Source: Metallyticus violacea
Lineage: Eukaryota; Arthropoda; Insecta; Mantodea; Metallyticidae
DNA: 64,000 nucleotides
Reading direction: 5' to 3'
Assembly: GCA_030762175.1 (NCBI GenBank)
Contig: CM060833.1
Span: 2,705,501 to 2,769,500 of the forward strand
Below, one piece after another: positions 44,100 to 56,687 of this stretch (within the stretch, counting starts at the first letter, position 1; every line of letters begins with the position of its first letter). The notes under the pieces are model-generated. The model did no database searches. It had not been told where the DNA came from and saw nothing but the letters and a program-made list of their open reading frames with translations. A program made the position numbers and the translations under genes.

Positions 44100-44210
44100 A
44101 ATTGTTAATCACTTGTCTTCTTGCCATAGAAGAACTCTAGTAGTTCGAAATATCGCGAATACAAGTGTGACTTTCTTTTAGTGTTTTATCATTTTCTGCT
44201 TTTATAATTA
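44100..44210 (+). repeat. Possible Penelope-like tail fragment
   Basis: CACTTGTCTTCTTGCCATAGAAGAA, a GCGAATAC-type segment and AGTGTTTTATC echo the tail at 41365-41440 (CACTTGTCTTCTTCC, GAAGAAGACTAG, AAGTGTTTTATC). It suggests a second tail copy in the same orientation. Confidence 0.45.
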
Positions 44211-44216
44211 TTGTTA

Positions 44217-44219
<3 letters not shown>

Positions 44220-44251
<32 letters not shown>
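44220..44251. repeat. (TA)n microsatellite
   Basis: About 15 TA units directly after the tail-like fragment. Confidence 0.9.
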
Positions 44252-44254
<3 letters not shown>

Positions 44255-47165
44255 CTGATTTAATAACGTTTAACACATTTAAAGTATGGACTGCAAATCG
44301 GAAGTTGCTACCACACTGCAGAGGTCAGAGGACAACAATGATCTAACTTTAATACCGTGCATATAATTAATTATATGTGCAGTACAAGGTAAAGCAGAAA
44401 TATTGTCAACACAGCAATTAACCTTTGACCCGTGACTCATCATACTATTAAAAGGAGAGGAATAGAGAGCCAAGATTAAAAAGAAAAATGTGACCTTTAG
44501 TTGTGAAATACCCTTGTAATTCTTTGCTAATTAAGGCAGATAGTTTGATACAGTTCGCCTCACTGTCTCTTTCATGTTGCCTAACTTCGCTAGTATAATT
44601 TCCAAACTTCCAGTTTTACTGCTGCTTTTCGTATCACACCTGCGCTTATCACGGGGAAAAAAGTTATTTATGTTCCTTTGTTTCCACTTTCGAACACTGG
44701 GTCTTCCAACTAACGCGATCGCATCACCAGTACAAAGACAGTACTATTTATTATTATTATTAACAGTAATATTAATACTAGAGCAGGTCATGACTTGAAA
44801 CAACGAATATAGATAAATCAGCTGATACATGACCGACCTTTATTAACTAGAGGTGGTCATGACTTATACCAATGCATAAACACAGTAATCACTACTTTTA
44901 GCACCTGTGTTTAAATCAAGGACTCTCACTGGAAAGCTCTTGCAATACGATATCAAGGCGTTGCCTTTAAGCGACCATAAAACAATGTAAAAAGTATATT
45001 GTGAAAAGGTTTCACAATTCCAGCTTTATAGCCTTGTAAATACTTAAAAAAAAGCGAGTCCTGCAGTAATGATAGTTAACGAAGCGTTGTATGCTTCATT
45101 AATGAGAAATTCGATGTTCCTCTTTACTACACCATCCTATCAAGTAATAGGTTTAGTGGTCTGTTGCAAACTTGTAAAGGGCTGATTTTAACAGCAATAT
45201 AGAGGCAATACTTACTGAAGGAACCTTGAAATTTACTTTTTGTTGAAATCCTGGAAACAGTTTTATCGCGTGAAGACCAAGTGTTGTTTTTCATATTAAC
45301 ATTCCAGGCAGCATTTAGTTATTGTATTCTTATATCGTACATGAAGAGTGAAACTGATATATCTTTCTTAAAATTGCCCTCAAATTTCATATTTAACAAG
45401 GAGTTTATTAGTTATTAAAATACAATGCTTATCACACACAAACAGGCTACTTTTTGGAATTTATTGTAAACAAAAATGGTATCTATTTGTTATAACTTTT
45501 TCAAATTGAAAATTGCAAACGCCTTCATGTTTTATACCTTTCGGTTAAGTTTTAAAATATTCCAAACGAATGTGATAATTCACGTCACGATAGCTTCTAG
45601 AAAGTTCTACAGCATTTCTCTAACGGAAGTAGGTTAACAAAAGGGAATGTTACTTGACATTGACAATGGTAGCCCAACAGGAAAGTGTGGGCTTAACCGG
45701 AGGCTAGGCTGCAAAACTACTGTGCATAAAGGCATAATTATGCAATATCGTCATAGCAACACATTCTCTAAAGTCATGCGTATAATCTGAAATAATGACA
45801 AATATGCTGAATTTCTGATACCCAATTACTTAGTCCGTTACAATATTATTTAAGCTTTATTTGTGGAGGCATTTTCTCATACTGGACACTCTGGCTAGTG
45901 CGGCAAAAATGTATCAAAGTTGGTAGGCTGTATTTGAAAACTGTTTTAGAATTGCACTTTTTAATTGAACCGTATGTTCTTTGTAAGAATGCCGTCGTTG
46001 ATGATAGAAGTTTAGTCACTTCATCAGATTCGGGAAAGCAATAGACACATGACATGAAATATTACAGGATAATGATAAGAAGAACCAGTTACTTTGTTAT
46101 CAAGAGGAAACCCGTATAAGTATTAGACTTCTCACAGATGTCAAGATTGGATTAAACGGAGAGGTCCACCTAAAAATATAAAAATCAAGTAATTTGTGCC
46201 CCTTTTCCGGTGACGAACCGGGTTCTGCGGCGAGCATCACTAGTGGGTTAGCACCAGCAGTTAGCAAAAGCTATCCGGGGAAGGGACATTATTTATTGCT
46301 CTGAAAGGATTCTATCACCTCACGTTAGGAAGGGGTATTGTTAGGGTATTTCTCCTTAATGGCGTTTTAATATTGTTAAGAGCTCCTGTCTAATTAGATT
46401 TCGATATTTTGGAATTCCTGCTTTTAAAAGCTTTTTACCCTAATAATGTTTGGTGTTGAGTTTGTTTCCTTCAGGCAAGCATACTTTCGGGTGGTTATTT
46501 TATTGAATAGTGGATGTGAGCCAAGTTCTGTAGTTGTAAAAAAGTATTTCTCACTTAAATAAGATGCTATGATGCAATCAAAGAATATTTTCGCGTCGCG
46601 TTCGACTTTTAATGAACAAAAATGTTACGATGCAAAAAATGTTTTTAATATGCAAAATAAATGTTATTGTGGCAAAAAAAAAAACCTATTTAACGTTGTT
46701 GTGTTACAGGAAACAGAATTCGTTTAAACACGGGATACGTTTTACATATTGTTACATTGCAATAGTAAAGTGCGTTAATTTGCAATATTTTTAGCAAAAA
46801 TTACAATATAGTATATGCGATATACCCTAAACGAATTGCTGTAGCGTTGATTCTAGCTCGGGTTCCAGCGACCTACGGAGCGTGGTGAAAGTTACGCTAA
46901 CAGTTGGAAGGTTTTTACCTGCCCCAGCGCCATAAGGGTTGTGCCTGTCTGAACTAGACTATAAGCTTTTCACCCTTCCAGCGAAGAGCATGTTTTTACC
47001 TTTTAATGGATTTTCCCTTGGGTTAGCCTATTAATGGATTTCCATCTGAGGGTCTGGTATTTTCGGCAAAAAAAAAAAAAAAATAGATTCCCTGTTAAAT
47101 GCATTGTGCATGGCTTACTACTCTAAGGGATTTCTGAACAATACACGAGAGACTCGCAAATAATT
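44255..47165. other. No recognised feature
   Basis: Nearly 3 kb of AT-rich DNA. Frames at 44574-44798, 45846-46055 and 46612-46794 have no family signature. A GC-richer patch at 46195-46330 and another at 46860-46990 were examined and gave no protein or RNA resemblance. Confidence 0.4.
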
Positions 47166-47199
47166 TACAATAATGATTTGCAAATACCAGTAATGTATG

Positions 47200-47760
47200 A
47201 CCGTAAATGGCGGTTGTAAGCAGAGTGTGTAGCGTAATGACAGTGTTCATTTGTTGTCAAGTAGAGAAAGGCGTGGACAAGATGAAAGGAGACTATCATG
47301 GATAAAGATAAACTGCATGGTTTTTGTGGAAGGAAGACGTCAAAATGTAGAAATTCATAGACGTTTAACTGTGTATATGGCCAGAAGCTCCTGCACAGAA
47401 GATGTTTACAACTAGGGCAGTGGGTTCGTTAGTGGCCCGGAATCTGCACACAACATCGCCGTTTCCCAGGAACGTTGAGATTGTGTCCGAATTGATTACG
47501 ACTTATAGACACGAAACCTTTGACGAACTGAAATGTCAGACAGGTGTTGGCCAAGTAACTCTGCACATCGTTTAATATGAAAAATATTCCAATGGACTTG
47601 ACACAAGCATAAAAGGGTGGAAGTTTGTCGTCGGCTACTGGAAATGCATAATGAACATCCGGATTTTCTGGAGAAGCTGGTGATTGGTGGCACTACATCC
47701 ACGGAGTCCCCGGCTCCTGCTGCAGGCAACATGATCACCATCTGGCACACCGGCTTTCTC
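47200..47760 (+). mobile_element. Degenerate mariner relic 7
   Basis: Near 47345-47375 EIHRRLTVYMARS-like residues and near 47610-47690 KRVEVCRRLLEMHNEHPDFL are readable on plus, the N-terminal and linker regions of a mariner transposase. The latter segment matches the KYKSAVLCRRLLEMQHENP piece in the mosaic at 8.4-8.5 kb, so both derive from one family. The catalytic domain is not seen here. Confidence 0.6.
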
Positions 47761-47899
47761 AAGGAACGACCGTCCAGAGCGAGGTGAACTGCGAGACCTG
47801 GCCACTCAACTTCCGTCGCTGACGTTTCCCGTGACCGAGAGAAGGTGAGATGCCAGTTCTGTATCGCTATTATATCGTGCTTATGACCCGATTTTTTTT

Positions 47900-48290
47900 C
47901 TGCTTTAATGCTGATAAACCTGTTGCTGTAACAATAACTATAACAATAAATACAAGAACTAGATCAAGAATAAAACTGCTGTAAATCGCTCCGTGCAAAA
48001 GAAACCAGCACTGCTTGACAACAAACAACTGGGCACACGTGCTATGGTTAAAACATAGTGTAGAATGCAGCATGAGATTGGTGCTAGCAGATTACGTTCA
48101 TCGCCGATGCACGGGTCATTCAAACCGTGAATTAATTCTTTAACGTGTTGTACTCGAATCTTGTAACAAAAACTTTCCTTATTAAAAGCTTACAAGATGT
48201 CCAACCATAGGTCAGGTTTTTATATTTATCGGTTAGAACGCATCACAATAGCTTCATGCCTTAGGTTGGCAGAGCTGACATCTTCCCTCC
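47900..48290. other. No recognised feature
   Basis: Sequence between two mariner relics. Nothing supported. Confidence 0.35.
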
Positions 48291-48299
48291 TAGTTTTTT

Positions 48300-48800
48300 T
48301 ATCTTCAGGGCCGGAAACTGAGCGGCCAGGGTATAGGCACAGGATTCAGTAACGGTGAAAGAGCAACTTGTCGGCAGGAGTGTTCCTCCAACATGATAAT
48401 GCGCGATCCCACACCAACAAGACGACTGCAAAGTTGGCATCCTGAGGTTCCTTTTTGGAACCGCATCCTCCATATTCATTGGATATCGCTCCGTGAGATT
48501 ACATCTTATTCGACAACATGAAGAATTCGCTGCGAGGTAACAAAGAGGACATATAGGCAGCTTTCCACAAATGTGAATAGTACTACCAAACATACCACAA
48601 TGAAGTTACCGTGTATTGAGATACCCCATGAGCATTGAACCATGTTGCCATTATCATTTCTGAACTCCCTTCGCACTTGCCAGGAATTGGTCAGAACTCC
48701 TCGCTTCCTGCGAGAGAAGTCGACAGGTAGTGAGATGCAACTTTCACACTGTCTGCTGATGATACTTCAAGACATGGTCGATAATCGAAAAACCAAATTC
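48300..48800 (+). mobile_element. Degenerate mariner relic 8 (mos1-like core)
   Basis: On plus near 48385-48430, VFLQHDNARSHTNKTTAKLA is a clear second-Asp region of mos1-type transposases. The following frame gives a LFDNMKNSLRGNKED-like piece (third region, changed) and a weak C-terminus. It directly precedes the DD34D mariner at 48809. Confidence 0.65.
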
Positions 48801-48808
48801 AAAATATA

Positions 48809-50076
48809 CCAGTGTAGCTCCAGTTTTCGGCCACGCTGATAAGGATTATCGCCTTTACAAAACCCTTATCTCGTGTCATGCCTTATTTGTTAAGTAAATA
48901 ATTGCAGCTGTAACTGTGTTCAGTTGTTCAGATATAGTTGCATAAAGAAGGCTATGTGTAGAAGATTGTGACATGTTCAAAATGGAGAATCGAGCTGTTA
49001 TTAAGTTCTTTACAAAAGAAGGACTTACTTCAAATGAAATTAAACAGCGATTGGGCGGTGTATATGGGGAAGCATCCCCCTCATATTCTACCGTAAAAGA
49101 ATGGGCCAAACTTTTTCGAATAGATCGAGAAAGCATTGAAGACGAGGAGCATGCAGGTCGGCCCTTGGAGGTGCTCACTCCTGAAAACATCGCTCTTGTG
49201 GAAGGAGAAATTATGGAAGACCGGCCGGCTCAAAGTTACAGAAATAGCAGCAAGATTGGGTCTTACTAAAACAACAGTCCTTTAAATTATTCATGAACCA
49301 TTAAGCATGAATAAGGTTAGTGCAAGATGGGTGCCTAGACTTCTTTCCTCAGTCCAAAAGCAGCAACGAGTCATCTGTTGTCAGGCACTTTTGGATATCT
49401 GCCGTGGCAACGAGAGAGAAGTTCTTCAAACCATTGTTACAGGAGATGAAACTGTGATCCCTTGTCCAAAAGAGAATCAGTGGAGTGGCGTAAACCTGAC
49501 GAAGCACCGCCTCTAAAAGCCAAGGTCACTCACTCAACCACGAAGATCATGGCCACAATCTTTTGGCACTGTGAAGGAATACTCTTCATTGACTTCAAGG
49601 AGAGGAACACCACATTAAATGGAGAGTACTATGCTGACCTACTGCACAGACTACGTGCTCTCGTCAAAGAGAAAAGGCGAGGAAAGCTGAGTGGTGTCGT
49701 GCGCCTTCTTCACGACAACGCGTCTGTGCACATAGTTCTGGTTGCAAAGGAAGCTGTGAAGAAATGTGACTTCAAGTAGATCAACCATCCATCCTACAAT
49801 CCAGGTCCCAGAAATAGTCCCAGTGACAATTTCCTCTTCTCATATCTCAAGAAAGGCCTTCGAGGAACGAAATTAAAGTGTGACGAAGAAGTGATGGGTA
49901 CTCTTTATGTACATTTTGCTCATAAAACTTCTGACTATTTTGGGGGGGAAGATTGAAATGATAATTCAAAGATGTGAGAAGTGTATTGCAATAAAGGGTA
50001 AAGGTATATTGAAAAGTGAAATAAAGTTTTTGTCTTTATCACATGGCTAGGCCAGAAACTTATGGATCTACACTCG
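48809..50076 (+). mobile_element. DD34D mariner, near full length, plus copy
   Basis: 1268 bp between TA dinucleotides. The left TIR is diverged (CCAGTGTAGCTCCAGTTTTC). The right one reads, on minus, CGAGTGTAGATCCATAAG. The transposase starts at 48973 and has a helix-turn-helix (VIKFFTKEGLTSNEIKQRL), GRPLEV linker, first Asp in IVTGDET, second in LLHDNASVH, and third in a SDNFLFSYLKKGLRG-type segment. All three catalytic Asp codons survive, but frameshifts near 49240 and 49480 and a stop at 49777 disrupt the frame. It is the same family and the same length as the copy at 35800-37067, in opposite orientation. Confidence 0.93.
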
Positions 50077-50079
50077 TAC

Positions 50080-50800
50080 ATCAGATTTCCCTTTCTTGTT
50101 ATCTTGAGAAGAACTTTTCGTTTCTTTAAGAGCTTATCCGTTCTTATTAAGCATTGCATTTACTAGTTATAAAACAACAATTAGTTAGCCGCAGCTGTTA
50201 CTATTGTTGTGTGCGAGTGAACTAGCAAATTTATGTTTTTTAACAAGGAAGAGAATGGAGCAGATCGCCAATAATTTCTTTCTCCAAAAGGGGATAATGT
50301 GTACAAAAAGCTTAGGAACCGCTCGGGTGATAATTGTTATTACTAAAATAAATTAACAATTCTATCTGATAGCATTTTTCGTATTTATCCAAGTGGCTTT
50401 CTTTTCTTGGTCGCTGCCTACCCGAATTAACCTTGGAAAGATTCTAGATATTGCAGGTGTGTCTACACTTCTAGAAATAAATGTTTCGGTTTCTAACGTC
50501 AGCATCTAAGTGTAAGTGTTTTGAACAAAGAAGAAGCCGGCATGTGTTGTGAAACAAGATGCACATACCTCACAGTCAACAAGTCTTCAGAGCAAAACCT
50601 GTTGAATTGCAAAACTTTCCATAAAAGAATAAATTCTATGCAATCTCATAAAAACGAGAAAAATCCAATGTCACGGTAGAAAGGAATGTCCTCGTTCTGA
50701 AAAGTTCTGAGTTACGTACTGATTCAACAATGTCAAGCCCCGTCTGTACCGGGTGACTCGGTCTACTTAACATTATTGAGTTCTTCTGTGCAGAGTAAAT
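50080..50800. other. No recognised feature
   Basis: AT-rich sequence between the mariner and the tandem array. Confidence 0.4.
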
Positions 50801-50839
50801 AGTTTTATTATTTAAAAATTAATAATTTAATTAACTGTG

Positions 50840-51175
50840 TGAAAAGTCATTAATAATGTGTAAAAGTCTACATAAGAAAATATGAAAGGTCTATATAAGA
50901 ACATGTAAAAGCTTATATAATATTGTGTAAAATGTCTATATAATAATGTGTAAAAATTGCATAAAGTGTAAAAAGTCTATATAAGAATACGTTAAAGTTT
51001 ATCTAAGAACATATAAACGTCTATATAAAAACATGTAAAAGTCTATATAATATTGTGTAAAATGTCTATATAATAATGTGTAAAAAAACCTACTTAAAAA
51101 GTGTAAAAAGTCTACATAAGAATATGTAAAATTCTATATAAGAACGATAAAAAGTCTATGTAATAATACTAAAAC
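50840..51175. repeat. Tandem repeat with 130-bp higher-order period
   Basis: The basic unit resembles GTAAAAGTCTATATAAGAACAT, recurring every ~20-26 bases. A higher-order period of 130 bases is visible: ACATGTAAAAG at 50901 and 51031 begin nearly identical blocks of five or six units. Confidence 0.85.
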
Positions 51176-51339
51176 TATTTAAAGCTTTATGCATAAGAAA
51201 AACTCAAATATCGAAATATCATTCTTAGATCCTTGCAATCCAATGCAATTGGAATCTTCAGTTGGTTAGAGGAATAAAGAGTGACCTTTAGATGACAATG
51301 ATTGCAGAATATGTCAGCGCTGTGGGGAAATATTGCATG

Positions 51340-51900
51340 AAGTAAAAGTTTAGTTTAATATTAATAAAACTGGGTGGAGACGCAGTTAAACGTTTATATG
51401 TATTTAAGAAAGAAAAACTTTTTACTGATGTTCCACACCCCCCGTAAAGAGCAGAAGGTCGCTCGAGTGTTTGAAAGATACATTCACATGGACTTCCGCC
51501 GTGGTTCTGACATCATAACAGGCGATGAAACATGCATGTATCAAAATGACCCAGAAACAAAGCGTCAGTCATCATTTCCCAGACGAAAGTCAAGAGAATC
51601 ATGTTTTTCCTCTCCATTAGCTGTCATATTACAACAGTTGCCCTTGAAGATGGAGGAACGTTTGTTTTGCTAAAGATGTGTGAAAAAATGGCCAAGTACC
51701 GAACTTAGAAACATCACACTGCACCGTGATAGTGCCTATGTCCACACTTAGCTTCCTGGAGAGTACCATGTAAAGCCTATCCGCCTTACAGTCTTGATCA
51801 GGCACCTTGCGACTTCTTTGGGGGGGGGGGGGTTATTTTCAAGTTACTGTAGCACTGTGTCCTTGTTTTTGTCTATAGGAAATATTTGGAGATGCAGTGG
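51340..51900 (+). mobile_element. Degenerate mariner relic 9
   Basis: 51374-51673 encodes DIITGDETCMYQNDPETKRQ, the first catalytic Asp region, followed by a broken stretch to ~51700. Near 51775-51820, YPPYSLDQAPCDFF is the third region. A 12-base G run (~51820) then destroys the frame right after CDFF. The second-Asp region is too diverged to place. Confidence 0.7.
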
Positions 51901-51904
51901 TTAA

Positions 51905-52595
51905 GTTTAAAATGATCCTTAACAAATGAAAATGTTGTTTGCGTCCCTCTTGTAGTATTTTGAGAAAAAAGTTTCTGTACACTTTGAATATTTCTGCTTT
52001 GGATCATCCTAAGTCTGAAGCCAATGAAATGTTGATATACGTTAATTTCTTCCCTTCAGCTTCCCTCCATACAATACAAAGGTTCATATCATTTACTCAC
52101 CAATGTTTCAAATGAAAAGTACACTAAACTCATTCTGTAAAAAATTAACATGATTTTTCTTTGTCAAATGTATTGGAAACATAAAATGTGCAGAATGTTT
52201 TACTTGAGGTTTGCTAGGCGGTAGTGATACAGTTAACTTTCTTAATGGAGTGAGTCACAAAGAAGGGAAATAAGACCATCGTGAAGATGGCTGTTAATAA
52301 AGGCACGTCATCAACGGATGAAGGTCAAGGTAATCTATCACTTTGCCCAAACGTGCACTGACACCTGCAATGTGATGATGCCGTTATTCAGTTCACAGCT
52401 TATAAAACAACTGTGTTTGAATATAACTGAGAGAAAAAAAAACCGGTGCTTTATTTTTATTGAACTCTTTGGCAAGAAGGCAGCGGTAATAGCTGCCTGT
52501 ATAAAAAATTGAGAAAAAAAATTATGCTGCTAATGGTTCGTTGAACCTTTTTGGGCGTCCACTGAGAGTCAACATTTGCATGTCCCCCCCTCACT
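51905..52595. other. No recognised feature
   Basis: AT-rich. A poly-C/T patch near 52580 marks the approach to repeat F. Confidence 0.35.
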
Positions 52596-52599
52596 TCGG

Positions 52600-52830
52600 G
52601 CTCTACAGCTATTTAAAGAGTTCCACGTGCCCTTTTAAAACACACTGTTTCTCAGCATACATTTTATAAAACAGCGTTTTTCTCAAAACTTCATTTTCAC
52701 ACATTCAAAATGTCTCACACGTAACAGTTTTTGTTTAAATTGAGTTAAAATTTTCCAGAATGTGCAGAAGTATTTATTGTAATATTCTATATGGCGAAAT
52801 ACATGCTAACACCAATAATTTCAAAAAAGA
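52600..52830 (+). repeat. Repeat F, copy 2
   Basis: Matches 31200-31430 on the opposite strand (ATAAAACAGCGTTTTTCTC, AAAACTTCATTTTCACACAT, TTCCAGAATGTGCAGAAG). No repeat E body follows. Confidence 0.7.
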
Positions 52831-53213
52831 AATATATTCACTAAATGTTATTAATTTTAAAGATTAAACGGTGTTATAGATTTAAAAATTCAACATAGTT
52901 ACACCCATTAAGTTTATTTAAAATATCTTTTTACACAATTTTTGTGTGTAGTTCAAAGCTCCAATTGCAAACACGCGAACCAATTTTCTCAACTCATGAG
53001 CCGCGTGGAATATTTTGACTATGCAACATATTTACATAATAAAATTTATATCTCGCAAAGTTTGTATCCAATTTAAATGACATGTTGTATACACATTAAC
53101 TTAAAGCCTTTTAAATAACTTGTGTTTATTTCTTGTCTGCTATTTTCAATTCCCTCTTTTCTGCAAAATGAGACATTGCGTCTCCTTATTCCGTTATTTC
53201 CCATCAGGGGAGT

Positions 53214-53963
53214 CATCCAGAAAGTAAGTCCCAATCGCGCCTGGAGATGGAACCACTTGTCGGATAGGAATGCGCATGCGCAGGAGTAGAGAGGAAGCAT
53301 GTGGGAATAATGCAGTAAAGTTTCAGCCTTGTGACGGCCGTGGTTACCGCGCTGTGCTAGGAGAAAATGGCTGCTCTGATATTGTCTCCCGCCAACTGCG
53401 ACGTTCGTGCAGTCATCCGAGGTTTGCTCGCTCAAAAGCAAAGTCCAGCAGAGATCCATCGCCAATTGTGTCAAGTGTATGGACACGACATTATGGTAAG
53501 ACGATGGTGCAGGCAGTTCACTGAAGGACGAACCAATATTAACGGCGACGGCCGTAGTGGCCGATCGTCTCTGGTGACGGCAGAAGTGTTGGAAAGTGTG
53601 CGGCAAGCAATTGAGCAGAACCAGCGCTTCACAATTTCAGAACTCTCTTGTCAATTCCCCAGATGTCTCGCTCCCTTGTGCACGAAATTGTCTCCCGGAA
53701 GCTTGGCACAATTGGCGATGGATCTCTGCTGGACTTTGCTTTTGAGCGTGCAAACCTCGGATGACTGCACGAACTTCGCAGTTGGCGGGAGACAATATCA
53801 GAGCACCCATTTTCTCTTAGCACAACGCGGTAACCACGGCCGTCACAAGGCTGAAATTTTACTGCATTATTACCACATACTTCCTCTCTATTCCTGCGCA
53901 TGCGCATTCCTATCCGACTAGCGGTGCCATCTCTAGGCGCGATTGGGACTTACTTTCTGGATG
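53214..53963 (+). mobile_element. Foldback element with 262-bp inverted arms, mariner-derived
   Basis: The left arm 53214-53475 and right arm 53702-53963 are inverted repeats at roughly 90% identity by eye, with a 226-bp loop. The left arm and loop encode a mariner N-terminus on plus (VIRGLLAQKQSPAEIHRQLC, VYGHDIMVRRWCRQFTEGRT, IEQNQRFTISELSCQFPR). The right arm repeats the first part in reverse. Each arm holds TGCGCATGCGCA-type palindromic sequence. No catalytic domain remains. The element could extrude as a hairpin of up to 262 bp. Confidence 0.88.
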
Positions 53964-53969
53964 TCGTAA

Positions 53970-56680
53970 TACATCCCTTTCTTACGTTAATCCACAATTT
54001 TTCAGAGTCGCCAACTGCTACATAATATTACTATAGGAAGGAAGCAAGGCTCGCGAATGAAATTTGTCAACTTAAATCTGTGCGCACGCTTACGAACACA
54101 GCAATATTAAAATGTAACCCCAGGTTTTAAGTTTGCATCCCTGTAATAACGAGTATCTGCTGGGTTTGCTATAACAAAACTACCTTAAATCAAGACCGCT
54201 TCACTATCCAGAAAATAAAATCAATAAAAATAAAAATGGCGGCCATTGACGCCCAACTATTACCAATAGCAAACACGAAACATTGTCAATTATTTTTAAG
54301 AATGTGAAATTATTTACAAACAACATTTCTCAAATGTAAACGAAACATAAAATGATATGAATTCGGCTTATATGAAATCATTCATGTATAAACGGTGAAC
54401 GAACTACTGGCCATTAGCGTTTACTGCTATGCAATAAGTAATGATATAATAAAAACAATAATTATAACACCACCAACATGTATAATCAACTATTTTTCAT
54501 AATGTAAAGGGCATAAAATATTTAAGTATATTTACTGCAGTGAAAAATTAATGTATCATTTAAATATATATGCATCTATATACAGATTTGAATTTTCACT
54601 TCTGAAAAGCCATACAAATATAAAATTGTTAGCCATTTGTGCCTAATTACAATGCTCTATACAAGTAGAACAAACAATTTTAACAAAACTACTTTTATAT
54701 AGGTGTGAGAAAAGGTTCAAGCCCATATCAAGAGTTATGCTGAATTTGAGTTTCACAAGAAAGCTTCAGTTGTTCTAATGCAAAATTTATTTTATCACTT
54801 TCTCTACATCCAAATCATTTTCTGGAAATAAACTACCCTTGACAATGAGTGAGATATTAATATAATTAGCAAGGAAACTCACCATCTGTTGAATGTTAAC
54901 TTCTGACTTCCACTACACTCCAAGATCGAACTGAACTTCCCTACAGACAAACAAAAATCTTTAAATAATACACTGATTTTAAAACTAATCGACATAGTAG
55001 GGATAGCATCATATCTATCATTGTATATTTTAATGAAAAATACACAGTCTTCCTTGGTAACAGTTATAAACGGTGTACCTGTCTTGTCTTAACCTCACTT
55101 GCAAAGGAGTCAAAACATAACATCCTGCTCACAGCATTCATTCAAACTTTCTTCATCTCCCTCGAAAACTGCTTTATACGTTCTTACGGATCTTTTCTTT
55201 CCGTGTTAAACCTACTGTCACATACGATGTTAGATTAGGGAAATAAAGAAAATCCCCCCCTAACGATAAGATTTGGTACGAAATGTTTAATATACACTAC
55301 AGTTTTATCATTAGTTTCACGATCTATACTCTTTGTCCACTACTCCTTTAATGACTGCAAATATGGTACAGTGTTATAATTAGAGGTACACAAGAGCGAC
55401 CAATGTTGTACCAAACAAAGTCCCTGGTGTAATATCACTAAACAAATGATAACTATAAAACTAACACGCTACTGTTTATTTACTTCCACTATAAACCACG
55501 TAACTGCAACGAACCAAATAAACTTAATAGCAACAATATGCTTCAATAGCAACAATGGCTGCATCGATCGCAGCCATTTGCTGCATTATCGATGTGTATC
55601 GATGTCTTTCTCAAATCTATATTTTTGGGTTGTCGACTCAAGCCAGTCTATTTGCACTATTTGCTGTTGACAATGACAGTTACGTCACCACTCAAACGCC
55701 ATTTTTCCTTCCTGCTATAGGAATCTGCAATAAATTAAATCTCTTTTTTGGGATTAGTCGGGTGGGTTAATGTCTTCCTGATGAATTCCGTTCACCTGTT
55801 GATTATGAAGTACTTCAAGCGTATGTTTAGTGAAGACGACCGTTGATCGGTTATTTCTAGAGAAAGCTTTGTATTCTCCGTTATCACAATGTTGGCTTTT
55901 CTACAAGGTATGTCAACCCACATTAACACGCTGAAAGCTGTAATTACAGTAAAACTTAATTTCAGTGATTGATTTTATTCCTTTCGAAAAACGTAAGATT
56001 TGTACCTAGAAATATGAGCCTGTAATCCAGGACACCTTGGAAATATCATTTAAAGGATGTGTAGACCTAATTATATCTTAACTTTAAAAAATGTCCCACT
56101 TTTTGCATTTTAAAATCTCAGAACTCGATGTTTGCTTCAACTGAAGATTTGCTCAAACGGGGACGCTAAGAAACAGAGACGTGTCGTCAGTACAGTTCTC
56201 CCCCGCTGGGATTTCAACAATTAATTGTGTTGCCATGTTCTTGACCGCTCATTTCTGAGTAGGTGTAATCATCATTTTATGATAACCTGGTTTGGATATT
56301 AAAGAGGACACACTCTAGGTGTAGGAAATATAGGGGGAAATTTTATTTATTTACTGCAAACATTCAGAATGATATTCTAGAACGGCAATTTCATAAACAT
56401 AACAACAAAATCATAATCAAACGAGTTTCAATTTTCATAACAGAAATTGCAACCTGGTGAACGACACTGCACGCATGTTGGTTTCTTGCAGATATAACAG
56501 ATATGCACGGTCTTCCCTTTCTTGCTTCCCGGGCACCGAAAAAGACAATACGCACGCGCACACACGTGTCATGGTCCCTCTCTCTCGCTATACATATAAC
56601 AGACAGCAGGAAAAGGAATTAGAAAATCAGAATTTTATTATTTAGTTACATTGTTCGTAGTGTTACATTATTTTTCATAT
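53970..56680. other. No recognised feature
   Basis: 2.7 kb of AT-rich DNA. The 71-codon frame at 55555-55770 begins in a slightly GC-richer patch (CATCGATCGCAGCC) but has no family match or splice support. 56457-56645 is likewise unremarkable. Confidence 0.4.
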
Positions 56681-56687
56681 AGATATA

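Noticed and set aside
53073..53606. 177-codon open frame on minus
   Set aside because: It is the reverse strand of the left arm of the foldback mariner, and its similarity to 53690-53921 is explained by the inverted arms.
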